Shown in pieces: positions 29,706-36,326 of a DNA stretch of 36,326 bases (positions are counted from its first letter, which is position 1; the number at the start of each line of letters is the position of its first letter). This DNA comes from a virus: positions 1 through 36,326 of IMG/VR virus record IMGVR_UViG_3300032296_000353; one strand, written 5' to 3'. The notes under the pieces are model-generated. The model searched no databases. It saw only the letters and a program-made list of their open reading frames with translations, and was not told the origin of the DNA. Position numbers and translations under genes: made by a program.

Positions 29706-29711
29706 TATAAT
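29706..29711 (+). promoter_or_regulatory. Possible -10 element before the scaffold/capsid genes
   Basis: TATAAT at 29706-29711 lies 13 bp before the scaffold ATG, with AAGGAAA as ribosome site. No good -35 is seen at 16-18 bp, so a phage or weak promoter is only possible. Confidence 0.25.
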
Positions 29712-29724
29712 TAAGGAAACATAA

Positions 29725-30678
29725 ATGAGCGATACTCAGAACACGACACCGGAAGGTAGTGGTGAGTTAACGGTAGAAGGTGCAGCTAACGCTTTCTTGA
29801 GCATGATGGATCGGGAAGATGGCTCCGATAAGGAACAACCAGAATCCGCTTCAGAAGCTAACGAAAGCGAAGCCGAATCAGAGGAATCTGAGGTAGAACA
29901 GGAAGATGACGGTGAGGAGCAAGAGCAACCCACGTATCTAGTCAAAGCGGCTGGAGAAGAACGTGAGGTAACGCTTGATGAGCTTATCAAGTCCTATCAA
30001 CTTGGCACGGATTACACCAAGAAATCGCAAGCTGTAGCAGAGGAACGCAAGGTAGTCGAAGCCGAGCGTCAAGCAGTTCAGGAAGCCAAGCAGATGCGTG
30101 ATACGTACGCGCAGAGACTTGAGATGATTGAGCAGATGCTACAGCCGCAACAAGAGGAAAATCTTGAGTACCTGAAAGAGACTGATCCTATTGGATACTC
30201 TGTAAAGGTAGCTGAGATGATTCAGAGAGATAAGCAACTGGCTGCTGTACAAGCTGAGAGATCACGAATTAATCAGCAACAGGAGCAGGATAGACAAGCA
30301 CAGATGCAGCACGTAGTGGCTGAGGAAATGCAGAAATTGTCTAGTGCTATCCCTGAATTTACTGATCCTGCTAAGGGTGAGGCTATCAGAAATGATATTC
30401 GCGCTTTTGGTAAGCAGATTGGATTCTCTGATAATGAATTAGCGGCTGTCTATGATAGTCGGGCTGTACTAACTCTGTATAAAGCGATGCAGTACGATAA
30501 GTTAGTTGCTAGTAAGCCAGCGATAACCAAGAAGGTGAACGAGGCTCCTAAAGCGATTAAGTCAGGCGTAAGCAAACCTAGAGATAGTAACGCTGAAGAA
30601 ACAAGGAAGCTAAAGGCACGAGCTAAGTCTAGCGGAAGTGTCCGCGATGCAGCTAGTGTATTTGAACGATTTTTATAA
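29725..30678 (+). CDS. Scaffolding protein candidate
   Basis: A 317-residue protein. The first 75 residues are extremely acidic (SEANESEAESEESEVEQEDD), then EEREVTLDELIKSYQLGTDY, long helices rich in Gln and Glu, including AVQAERSRINQQQEQDRQAQ, and a basic C-terminus (ETRKLKARAKSSGSVRDAAS, VFERFL). This acidic-to-basic, helical design just before the capsid gene is the usual shape of podovirus scaffolds, where the basic end docks to the capsid. No protease motif is visible. Confidence 0.8.
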   Translation: MSDTQNTTPEGSGELTVEGAANAFLSMMDREDGSDKEQPESASEANESEAESEESEVEQEDDGEEQEQPTYLVKAAGEEREVTLDELIKSYQLGTDYTKKSQAVAEERKVVEAERQAVQEAKQMRDTYAQRLEMIEQMLQPQQEENLEYLKETDPIGYSVKVAEMIQRDKQLAAVQAERSRINQQQEQDRQAQMQHVVAEEMQKLSSAIPEFTDPAKGEAIRNDIRAFGKQIGFSDNELAAVYDSRAVLTLYKAMQYDKLVASKPAITKKVNEAPKAIKSGVSKPRDSNAEETRKLKARAKSSGSVRDAASVFERFL

Positions 30679-30689
30679 GGAATTGAATC

Positions 30690-31649
30690 ATGGCTATTTA
30701 TAATGCTTATGACGCAATCGGTCAGCGTGAAGATTTGACCGACATCATTTACGACATTTCGCCTACTACTACTCCATTCATGAGTTCTATTGGCAAGACT
30801 AAGGCAACGGCTGTTTTCCACGAGTGGCAGACCGATTCTCTTGCAGCAGCTACCACAAATAATGCTGCCGTTGAGGGTGCTGACGCTTCCGATGCTACTT
30901 TGTCACCTACTACTCGCTTGGGTAACTACACACAGATTCTGCAAAAGACTATCAAAGTCTCTGGCACTCTGGACACAGTTAACAAAGCAGGTCGTAAGTC
31001 TGAGAAGGCATACCAGTTGGCTAAGGCTTCACAAGAGCTGAAGCGTGACCTCGAGACTATCCTGTTGGCTAATCAAGGTCGTTCGGCTGGTACAACTAAC
31101 TCTACTGCTCGTAAGATGGGTTCGTTGCTGTCATGGATCAAAACTAACTCTGTTGCTAATACTACTGGTGATCCTACAACTATCGGTGTATCAACTCGTA
31201 CAGACGGTACAGCACGTACATTTACTGAGGCTCTGCTGAAAGAAGTAGTAGCTGAGGTATTTGCTTCGGGCGGTACTCCTAAGATTCTGATGGTTGGTGC
31301 TACTGGCAAACAGAAAGTATCTAGCTTCACAGGTCTGTCGGCTTATCGTTATAACGTCAATGCTGGTGGTGGTGGTGCTGTTGGTGCTGCAACTATCGTC
31401 GGCGCGGCAGACGTTTATTTGAGCGATTTTGGTTCAATGAGCGTGGTTCCTAATATTTTTATGCGTACACGCGATGCTCTGGTACTCGATCCTGAGTACG
31501 CTGCAATCGCTTATCTGCGTCCATTCATGACTAACGAGCTTGCTAAGGCAGGTGATAGTGATAAGACCCAGATACTTGTCGAATGTACGTTAGAGGTAAA
31601 AAACGAGGCTGCACATGGTATCGTTGCAGACTTGAATATGGCTCTTTAA
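30690..31649 (+). CDS. Major capsid protein (DUF5309/SU10-like)
   Basis: A 319-residue protein with the N-terminal signature of the SU10-like capsid family (YDAIGQREDLTDIIYDISPT, then TTPFMSSIGKTKATAVFHEW), a Gly/Ala-rich middle and a C-terminal IFMRTRDALVLDPEYAAIAY, ECTLEVKNEAAHGIVADLN. HK97 fold is expected. It lies after the scaffold and is followed by a strong UUCG hairpin, as expected for the most expressed gene. GGAATTG is the ribosome site. Confidence 0.9.
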   Translation: MAIYNAYDAIGQREDLTDIIYDISPTTTPFMSSIGKTKATAVFHEWQTDSLAAATTNNAAVEGADASDATLSPTTRLGNYTQILQKTIKVSGTLDTVNKAGRKSEKAYQLAKASQELKRDLETILLANQGRSAGTTNSTARKMGSLLSWIKTNSVANTTGDPTTIGVSTRTDGTARTFTEALLKEVVAEVFASGGTPKILMVGATGKQKVSSFTGLSAYRYNVNAGGGGAVGAATIVGAADVYLSDFGSMSVVPNIFMRTRDALVLDPEYAAIAYLRPFMTNELAKAGDSDKTQILVECTLEVKNEAAHGIVADLNMAL

Positions 31650-31655
31650 TAAGAC

Positions 31656-31684
31656 TGCCCCTGATCTTCGGATTGGGGGCATTT
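31656..31684 (+). terminator. Hairpin terminator after the capsid gene
   Basis: TGCCCCTGATC-TTCG-GATTGGGGGCA forms a perfect 11-bp stem (two G-U pairs) closed by a C(UUCG)G tetraloop, followed by a short TTT (31682-31684). Its U-tract is short, so it may be leaky and reduce, not stop, downstream expression, or protect the capsid mRNA end. Confidence 0.75.
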
Positions 31685-31694
31685 ACGAGGACTT

Positions 31695-31991
31695 ATGGAC
31701 TATAGACAACAGGTTGTACATGCGGACGGTGATGGCGGCATTATCATCGAGACTAAACAGGATGTTACTGAGATATTAGACAGTAATACCCATATCAGAG
31801 AGATAGACAAGGCAAGACAAGGAAATCTTAAAGAATTACATCACGTAGCTCGAATACCTTTTACGGTCATTGATGACTTGAACAAGAAAGGTATTATGAA
31901 AGGTTTTGTAATTGTTGATGATCCTGCCTTTGCTCGGTGGCTCAATGATTCCGATAATGCACAATGGAAAGTCTATAGGGGTAACGTCTAA
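31695..31991 (+). CDS. Small phage head-module protein, unknown
   Basis: A 98-residue protein: RQQVVHADGDGGIIIETKQD, VTEILDSNTHIREIDKARQG, then a C-terminal VIDDLNKKGIMKGFVIVDDP, AFARWLNDSDN. Found in many phages close to the capsid gene. It is the first gene after the capsid terminator (GAGG ribosome site). Function unknown. Confidence 0.7.
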   Translation: MDYRQQVVHADGDGGIIIETKQDVTEILDSNTHIREIDKARQGNLKELHHVARIPFTVIDDLNKKGIMKGFVIVDDPAFARWLNDSDNAQWKVYRGNV

Positions 31992-32677
31992 TGGGAACTA
32001 CTGTCGGAGTATGTGTTCCCGCTAGAGATGAAGTTCATACTGGCTTTGCGTTTGACTTTGCGAAGATGGTAGGACGAGATTCTAAGTTTCGGTGTGGTTC
32101 TAATGAACACGGCTTAAAGTTATACACAATGGCTGGTACGTTGATATTTGACCAGAGAGAAAAGCTGGTTGAAGCTGCGTTAAAAGATGGTTGTGACTAC
32201 ATTCTGTTCATTGATTCAGATATGCGGTTCCCTAGCGATACGATAGAGATATTATTAAGCAGGAATGTACCGATTGTCGGAGTTAATGCGGTAACTAGAC
32301 GCAAGCCTACGTTACCTACAGCATTGAATTTAGAGATAGAAAAAGATGAAAATGGCAAGATTATTAATCATGCTTGGCATAAAATAGACTCCAAAGGTAA
32401 AGAAGGTATTGAGGCTTGTACGGCTGTAGGTGGTGGTGTTGTAATGATTCACAAAGATGTATTCGAGGCTACTAAAAAGCCGTGGTATGACGTAGGCTGG
32501 GGTTCTAAGGGCATTATTGGCGAAGATGTACATTTCTGCGTCAAGGCTTTAGATAATGGATTCCAGACGTATGTAGATCACAGTCTGTCTATGCATATAG
32601 GTCACATTGGAACGTATGAATACCGATGGGATGATGTAGAAGATGGGGCTGTGGAGAGACACAACTCAGGGAAATAG
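31991..32677 (+). CDS. GT2-like glycosyltransferase in the head module
   Basis: A 228-residue GT-A enzyme. Residues 71-85 give ILFIDSDMRFPSDTI with DSD (75-77) for the nucleotide-sugar metal, VGVNAVTRRKPTLPTALNLE (about 96-116) and IIGEDVHFCVKALDNG (175-190) with ED (178-179) as a catalytic pair. The C-terminal HSLSMHIGHIGTYEY fits the family. It starts in a TAATG junction and precedes the adaptor gene by 2 bp, so it is embedded in the structural operon and may glycosylate a virion protein. Confidence 0.78.
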   Translation: MGTTVGVCVPARDEVHTGFAFDFAKMVGRDSKFRCGSNEHGLKLYTMAGTLIFDQREKLVEAALKDGCDYILFIDSDMRFPSDTIEILLSRNVPIVGVNAVTRRKPTLPTALNLEIEKDENGKIINHAWHKIDSKGKEGIEACTAVGGGVVMIHKDVFEATKKPWYDVGWGSKGIIGEDVHFCVKALDNGFQTYVDHSLSMHIGHIGTYEYRWDDVEDGAVERHNSGK

Positions 32678-32679
32678 TT

Positions 32680-33294
32680 ATGGCATTTACGAGCTATACG
32701 GATTTAAAGACTACGATAGCAAACTATCTAGCTCGTAGTGACCTAACAGACCAGATTCCAGACTTTATATCTCTGGCTGAAGCTAGGCTCTCTAGGGAGC
32801 TTAGAACACGCAAGATGCTCGTTGTAGCTCGTGCTGATACCGTAGCAGGTACAGAGACTATCGGGCTTCCTAACGACTTCCTAGAGATGCGTGACGTACA
32901 TTTACGTACTACTCCTGCTAGTCCAATAACGTATTTGTCTCCTAATGCTTTTTTTGCAATAGCTAGGACGACTGATTCAGGTAAGCCATTGAACTATACG
33001 ATTCTATCGTCAGAGATTCAATTCGCTCCTATTCCTGATACTGCTTATAGCGCACAAATGCTGTACTACTATAAGCCTCCAGTCCTAAGCTCCACTAATC
33101 CATCGAATGTATTTTTAGCTAACTATCCTGATGCTCTGCTTTATGCTGCATTGGGGGAAGCTGAACCGTACCTAATGAACGATGCAAGACTCCAGACTTG
33201 GGGTGCTTTGTATGATCGTGCTATTTCAACAATCAATGTGGCTGACCAAAGTAGTGAATATGGCGGTCAACCTATGACAATGTCAGTGAGGTAA
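32680..33294 (+). CDS. Head-tail adaptor (SU10-like gp6-type)
   Basis: A 204-residue protein starting MAFTSYTDLKTTIANYLARS, then QIPDFISLAEARLSRELRTR and LPNDFLEMRDVHLRTT, the clear signature of the podovirus adaptor that binds below the portal. The C-terminus contains NYPDALLYAALGEAEPYLMN. It forms the ring between portal and tail hub. Position right after the glycosyltransferase and before a tail-fibre-like gene fits. Confidence 0.8.
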   Translation: MAFTSYTDLKTTIANYLARSDLTDQIPDFISLAEARLSRELRTRKMLVVARADTVAGTETIGLPNDFLEMRDVHLRTTPASPITYLSPNAFFAIARTTDSGKPLNYTILSSEIQFAPIPDTAYSAQMLYYYKPPVLSSTNPSNVFLANYPDALLYAALGEAEPYLMNDARLQTWGALYDRAISTINVADQSSEYGGQPMTMSVR

Positions 33295-33297
33295 ATC

Positions 33298-33684
33298 ATG
33301 GCAGAAATGAGTAATTACTTAGAAAATGCGCTAATTAACGGAACTCTGCGTGGTACGACTTATACCGCACCGACTACGACTTTCTTAGCTTTATATACGT
33401 CTGATCCTACTGATGCAGATACAGGCACAGAGGTATCTGGTGGATCGTATGCTCGTCAGTCTATTACGATGGGTGCTCCTAGTAACGGTGCATCAACGAA
33501 TAGTGCTGCTATCGAGTATCCACAATGTACGGCTGACTGGGGAACTGTGACCCACGTAGGTATTCGTGATGCGGTAACTAGCGGTAATCTGCTTTATCAC
33601 ACAGCATTGGATACCAGTAAAGTAATTGCAAATGGCGATATATTTAAGATAACTGCTGGTAATTTATCAGTCACTTTAGCGTAA
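33298..33684 (+). CDS. Conserved tail-fibre-linked protein (Gp80-like)
   Basis: A 128-residue protein: MSNYLENALINGTLRGTTYT, then TTFLALYTSDPTDADTGTEV, SGGSYARQSI and EYPQCTADWGTVTHVGIRDA, matching a broad family of phage tail proteins annotated as tail fibre-like. The layout is beta-rich. It lies between the adaptor and a fibre gene. Its exact role is unknown. Confidence 0.75.
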   Translation: MAEMSNYLENALINGTLRGTTYTAPTTTFLALYTSDPTDADTGTEVSGGSYARQSITMGAPSNGASTNSAAIEYPQCTADWGTVTHVGIRDAVTSGNLLYHTALDTSKVIANGDIFKITAGNLSVTLA

Positions 33685-33692
33685 GGTAAATT

Positions 33693-34511
33693 ATGTCAAC
33701 AATTGTCACTCGTGCTGGTAAAGGTTCGGCACTAAGTTTTGCAGAGGTTGATGCCAACTTTACGAACCTAAATTCAGACAAAATACAGTCAGGTAATACG
33801 GTTGCTTCATTAGCAATTACTAGCGCAACTATTAGCGGTGGAACGATTACTGGCATTACTGACTTAGCTGTGGCTGATGGTGGTACAGGTGTTAGTACGC
33901 TAACAGGTATCGTTAAGGGTAATGGAACGTCAGCGTTTAGTGCTGCGACTGCTGGAACGGACTTTGTTGCTCCGGGGGGTGCTTTAGGTACGCCTAGCTC
34001 TGGTACGTTGACTAATGCTACAGGTCTGCCAATATCGACTGGTGTTAGTGGCTTAGGTACTGGCGTTGCTACGTTCTTGGCTACTCCTTCAGCAGCAAAC
34101 TTAGCGTCTGCGGTTACTGAGGAAACTGGCTCAGGATCATTAGTATTTGCTACGTCTCCAACTGTCAATAATCCGACAATCACTAACTACGTTGAGTCTG
34201 TTGTGGCTATTGGTACGGTCACAACATCCAACACATTGTCTTTGACTAACGGTACAGTTCAGACAGCTACGCTAACAGCTTCCACAGCGTGTACGTTTAC
34301 TATGCCTACAGCTACAGCAGGTAAATCATTCATATTGTTACTGAAACAGGCTGCATCTACTGGTAATGGTACGGCTACGTTTACTGGCGTTAAATTTTCT
34401 GGTGGTACTGCTCCGACGATTACAGCTACGGCTGGAAGAATGGATATTTTGACATTTACGGCTGACGGAACTAATTGGTACGGAAGTTTTATTCAAAACT
34501 TTACACCATAA
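33693..34511 (+). CDS. Tail fibre-type protein with beta repeats
   Basis: A 272-residue protein: an N-terminal KGSALSFAEVDANFTNLNSD motif common to phage fibres (attachment domain), then repeats such as TISGGTITGITDLAVADGGT and SPTVNNPTITNYV, and a C-terminal FTGVKFSGGTAPTITATAGR, MDILTFTADGTNWYG. It may be part of a trimeric fibre ahead of the glycine-rich adhesin, which it precedes by 9 bp. Confidence 0.7.
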   Translation: MSTIVTRAGKGSALSFAEVDANFTNLNSDKIQSGNTVASLAITSATISGGTITGITDLAVADGGTGVSTLTGIVKGNGTSAFSAATAGTDFVAPGGALGTPSSGTLTNATGLPISTGVSGLGTGVATFLATPSAANLASAVTEETGSGSLVFATSPTVNNPTITNYVESVVAIGTVTTSNTLSLTNGTVQTATLTASTACTFTMPTATAGKSFILLLKQAASTGNGTATFTGVKFSGGTAPTITATAGRMDILTFTADGTNWYGSFIQNFTP

Positions 34512-34520
34512 AGGGTAAGA

Positions 34521-36152
34521 ATGTTTGCTTATACTAAGTTAATGCAAGCGTTGGCTGTAAGTGGTGGCGGTAATTACACCGTCATTCAGCGTTTTCTTGC
34601 TTCTGGAACGTGGACTGCTCCGACAGGTGTAACAAGTGTTAATTACCTTGTTGTAGCTGGTGGTGGTGGTGCTGGAAACGGTGGAGGTGGCGGCGGTGCT
34701 GCTGGTGGTTTTAGGACAGGCACAGGATTTAGCGTAACTGCTGGTACTGATTACACTATTACAGTTGGTGCTGGTGGTGCTGGAAAATCAAGTGCTTCAA
34801 ATGGTTCTGGTGCGGTTGGTTCAAATTCAGTATTTTCAACCATTACTTCTAACGGCGGTGGTTTGGGTGGAGGTGGCGGTTCTCCTACTGGCGGTGGCAA
34901 TGGTGGTTCAGGAGGCGGTGGTGGTGGAGGTGGAACTGGAACCGCAACGGCTGGAACTGGGAACACTCCTTCAACGTCTCCAAGTCAGGGAAATAATGGT
35001 GGAACTGGATATGCTCTTTCTGGTGTTGTCGGCATTGGTGGAGGTGGTGGTGCTGCCGGAGCAACTGGTGGAAACGCACAAACATCTTCTCCTTATTTAG
35101 CTGGTAATGGTGGAAATGGAACTGCATCAACTATTTCGGGTTCATCAGTAACCTATGCTGGTGGTGGTGGTGGTGGATTATTTTCAATTGGTGGAACTGC
35201 TGGTACTGGTGGAACTGGCGGCGGCGGTAATGGTGCTGCAAATACTAGTTCTGGAATTGCTGGAACTACAAATACTGGAAGCGGTGGTGGAGGTGGCGGT
35301 GGTAATGGTGGTGCAGGTGGTGATGGCGGCTCCGGCATAGTCATTCTTTCTTACACCGTAGCATCACAAACAGTCTTTACGTTTAAATCATCTACTGCTT
35401 GGGTAGCACCAACAGGCGTGACTAGCGTTGATTATTTAGTCGTTGCAGGTGGTGGCGGTGGTGGTAGTACTTTAGGTGCGGGTGGTGGTGCTGGAGGATT
35501 TAGAACCGGAACAAGTTTATCTGTAACTGCTGGTACAGAATATACAATTACTGTTGGAGCAGGAGGTGGAGGAGCACCAGTAAATACGGCTAATGGAACT
35601 TCCGGTGGAAATTCAATATTTAGCAGTATTACTTCTAATGGCGGTGGTGGAGGTGGCGGCAATACTTCAGGGCCAGCTACATCTGGTGCTTCAGGAGGGT
35701 CAGGCGGTGGAGGCGGTGGAGGCACTGGAACAAATACTGCTGGAAGTGGCAATACACCATCAACTTCACCATCTCAAGGTAGTAATGGAGGTGCTGGCTC
35801 AAGTGCTACTTGGTATGGTGCTGGTGGAGGTGGTGGAGCAAGTGCTGTAGGTGGAGCTGGTTCTGGAACAGTTGCTGGAAATGGTGGCAATGGAACTGCA
35901 TCATCTATTTCAGGCTCATCTGTAACATACGCTGGTGGCGGCGGGGGTGCTGGATATGGCCCTGGTTCAGGTCAAAGCGTTACTTCTGGAACTGGTGGAA
36001 CAGGCGGCGGTGCTAATGGTAATTCTGGCGGTGCTGGAAATGCTGCTACAGCGAATTTAGGTGGTGGTGGTGGAGGAGGTGGATATACTGGAACTGGTCA
36101 AGTAGGTGGTTCTGGCGGCTCTGGCATCGTAATTATTAAAATTAACCAATAA
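34521..36152 (+). CDS. Glycine-rich adhesin with two tandem units
   Basis: A 543-residue protein made of two similar units, each starting W-(T/V)-APTGVTSV-(N/D)-YLVVAGGGG (W31 and W294), then GGFRTGT, YTITVGAGG, SITSNGGG, poly-Gly/Ala/Ser runs, SSVTYAGGGG and GGSGIVI. The period is 263 residues (789 bp). Such long glycine-rich stretches can fold as polyglycine-II helices, as in the receptor-binding adhesin (gp38) of T4-like S16, so this is a good candidate for the host-binding tip. It is followed after 4 bp by the small junction-spanning gene. Confidence 0.75.
   Translation: MFAYTKLMQALAVSGGGNYTVIQRFLASGTWTAPTGVTSVNYLVVAGGGGAGNGGGGGGAAGGFRTGTGFSVTAGTDYTITVGAGGAGKSSASNGSGAVGSNSVFSTITSNGGGLGGGGGSPTGGGNGGSGGGGGGGGTGTATAGTGNTPSTSPSQGNNGGTGYALSGVVGIGGGGGAAGATGGNAQTSSPYLAGNGGNGTASTISGSSVTYAGGGGGGLFSIGGTAGTGGTGGGGNGAANTSSGIAGTTNTGSGGGGGGGNGGAGGDGGSGIVILSYTVASQTVFTFKSSTAWVAPTGVTSVDYLVVAGGGGGGSTLGAGGGAGGFRTGTSLSVTAGTEYTITVGAGGGGAPVNTANGTSGGNSIFSSITSNGGGGGGGNTSGPATSGASGGSGGGGGGGTGTNTAGSGNTPSTSPSQGSNGGAGSSATWYGAGGGGGASAVGGAGSGTVAGNGGNGTASSISGSSVTYAGGGGGAGYGPGSGQSVTSGTGGTGGGANGNSGGAGNAATANLGGGGGGGGYTGTGQVGGSGGSGIVIIKINQ
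34593..35345 (+). repeat. Adhesin repeat unit 1
   Basis: First of two tandem coding units in the glycine-rich adhesin; spans from FLASGTWTAPTG to GSGIVI. The matching unit starts 789 bp downstream with no net length change. Confidence 0.75.
35382..36134 (+). repeat. Adhesin repeat unit 2
   Basis: Second tandem coding unit, from FKSSTAWVAPTG to GSGIVI. Anchor codons (W31/W294 and the final GSGIVI) keep the same 789-bp offset. Confidence 0.75.
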
Positions 36153-36156
36153 ACAC

Positions 36157-36326
36157 ATGGAAACTAAACTCTACAGAATGTATGGCATTGATATGGCAAT
36201 GTCGTTATTGCGTCCTAATGCTAAATGGGAAATATCTAATACGATGTTTACACGTTGGGATGATCCTAGACCATGCCCTAGTTGGGATGAGGTAGTTTGG
36301 GTAATGGATAAGATTCGTGAGTTTGA
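36157..36326 (+). CDS. Tail-fibre-associated small protein, 5' part (continues at 1-208)
   Basis: ATG at 36157 lies 4 bp after the adhesin stop. The N-terminal peptide (ETKLYRMYGIDMAMSL) leads in frame into the sequence that restarts at position 1. The unique part is 36157-36203; from 36204 on it is the copy of the first 123 bp. Together with 1-208 it forms a complete 84-residue gene. The role is inferred from its place after the adhesin. Confidence 0.85.
   Translation, partial: METKLYRMYGIDMAMSLLRPNAKWEISNTMFTRWDDPRPCPSWDEVVWVMDKIREF
36204..36326. repeat. Terminal direct repeat, copy 2 (circular overlap)
   Basis: Identical to bases 1-123. See the first copy: it marks the overlap of the circular molecule, not a second gene copy. 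Confidence 0.95.

Noticed and set aside
34751-35752. Pro-rich minus-strand frames and Leu/Val-rich plus-strand frames in the adhesin region
   Set aside because: They are shadows of the GGT/GGC glycine repeats in the adhesin reading frame.
1-36326. CRISPR arrays, rRNA genes, insertion sequences or canonical tRNA genes
   Set aside because: I saw no regularly spaced repeats, no rRNA-like segments and no transposase motifs on either strand.

Overview
The window is a complete, tailed-phage genome (Caudoviricetes) given as a linearised circle. Bases 1-123 are repeated exactly at 36204-36326, so the unique molecule is 36,203 bp, and one small gene (36157 onward, continuing at 1-208) is cut by the artificial ends. 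The genome is somewhat AT-rich, tightly packed, and almost every gene touches or overlaps the next (TAATG and ATGA junctions). The head and portal genes look like the podovirus-type SU10/P22-like set, with a P22-type tail-hub gene and no sheath or tape measure. I infer a podovirus-like morphology. The style of the accessory genes resembles phages from freshwater or marine metagenomes, but the host cannot be named from the sequence. There is no integrase, DNA polymerase or RNA polymerase, so replication and transcription must lean on the host.

Layout on the circle. A compact divergent point at about 16907-16931 splits the genome into two arms. Leftward (minus strand, 16906 to 13836): four small unknown genes, an ERF single-strand annealing protein, an SSB-like protein, a rho-independent terminator, then a Cro-like XRE regulator followed by small genes and a MazG-like nucleotide pyrophosphohydrolase. 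Rightward (plus strand, from 16932): a winged-helix-like protein, a small zinc ribbon, a structured 100-nt leader, a DUF1376-type replication protein, a stand-alone primase zinc domain, a DnaB/RecA-like helicase, a VRR-NUC-type nuclease, a Ref-like HNH nuclease, a run of tiny lysine-rich proteins, a methyltransferase plus glycosyltransferase pair, and a large polyvalent-type protein. One lone antisense gene (20302-20601, minus) sits in this arm.

Morphogenesis, still rightward: small and large terminase (25733-27327), portal, scaffold, major capsid protein with a strong UUCG hairpin after it, a second glycosyltransferase, head-tail adaptor, tail-fibre-like proteins, and a glycine-rich adhesin made of two tandem units (34521-36152). 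The series continues across the junction with a 2OG-Fe(II) oxygenase, the tail hub with an inserted domain, a jelly-roll protein, a GNAT-like protein, four probable ejection proteins, a second tail fibre, and a lysis cassette (membrane proteins, holin candidate, GH24 lysozyme). A palindrome-containing promoter candidate at 12668-12696 then drives a Cys-rich protein and a metallophosphoesterase that runs into the leftward arm.

The parts most worth a second look are the polyvalent protein, the duplicated glycine-rich adhesin, the out-of-frame overlap in the lysis cassette, the primase reduced to its zinc domain, the possible pseudoknot leader at 17485-17584, and several short genes below common length cut-offs (16736-16906, 17314-17484, 21300-21461).
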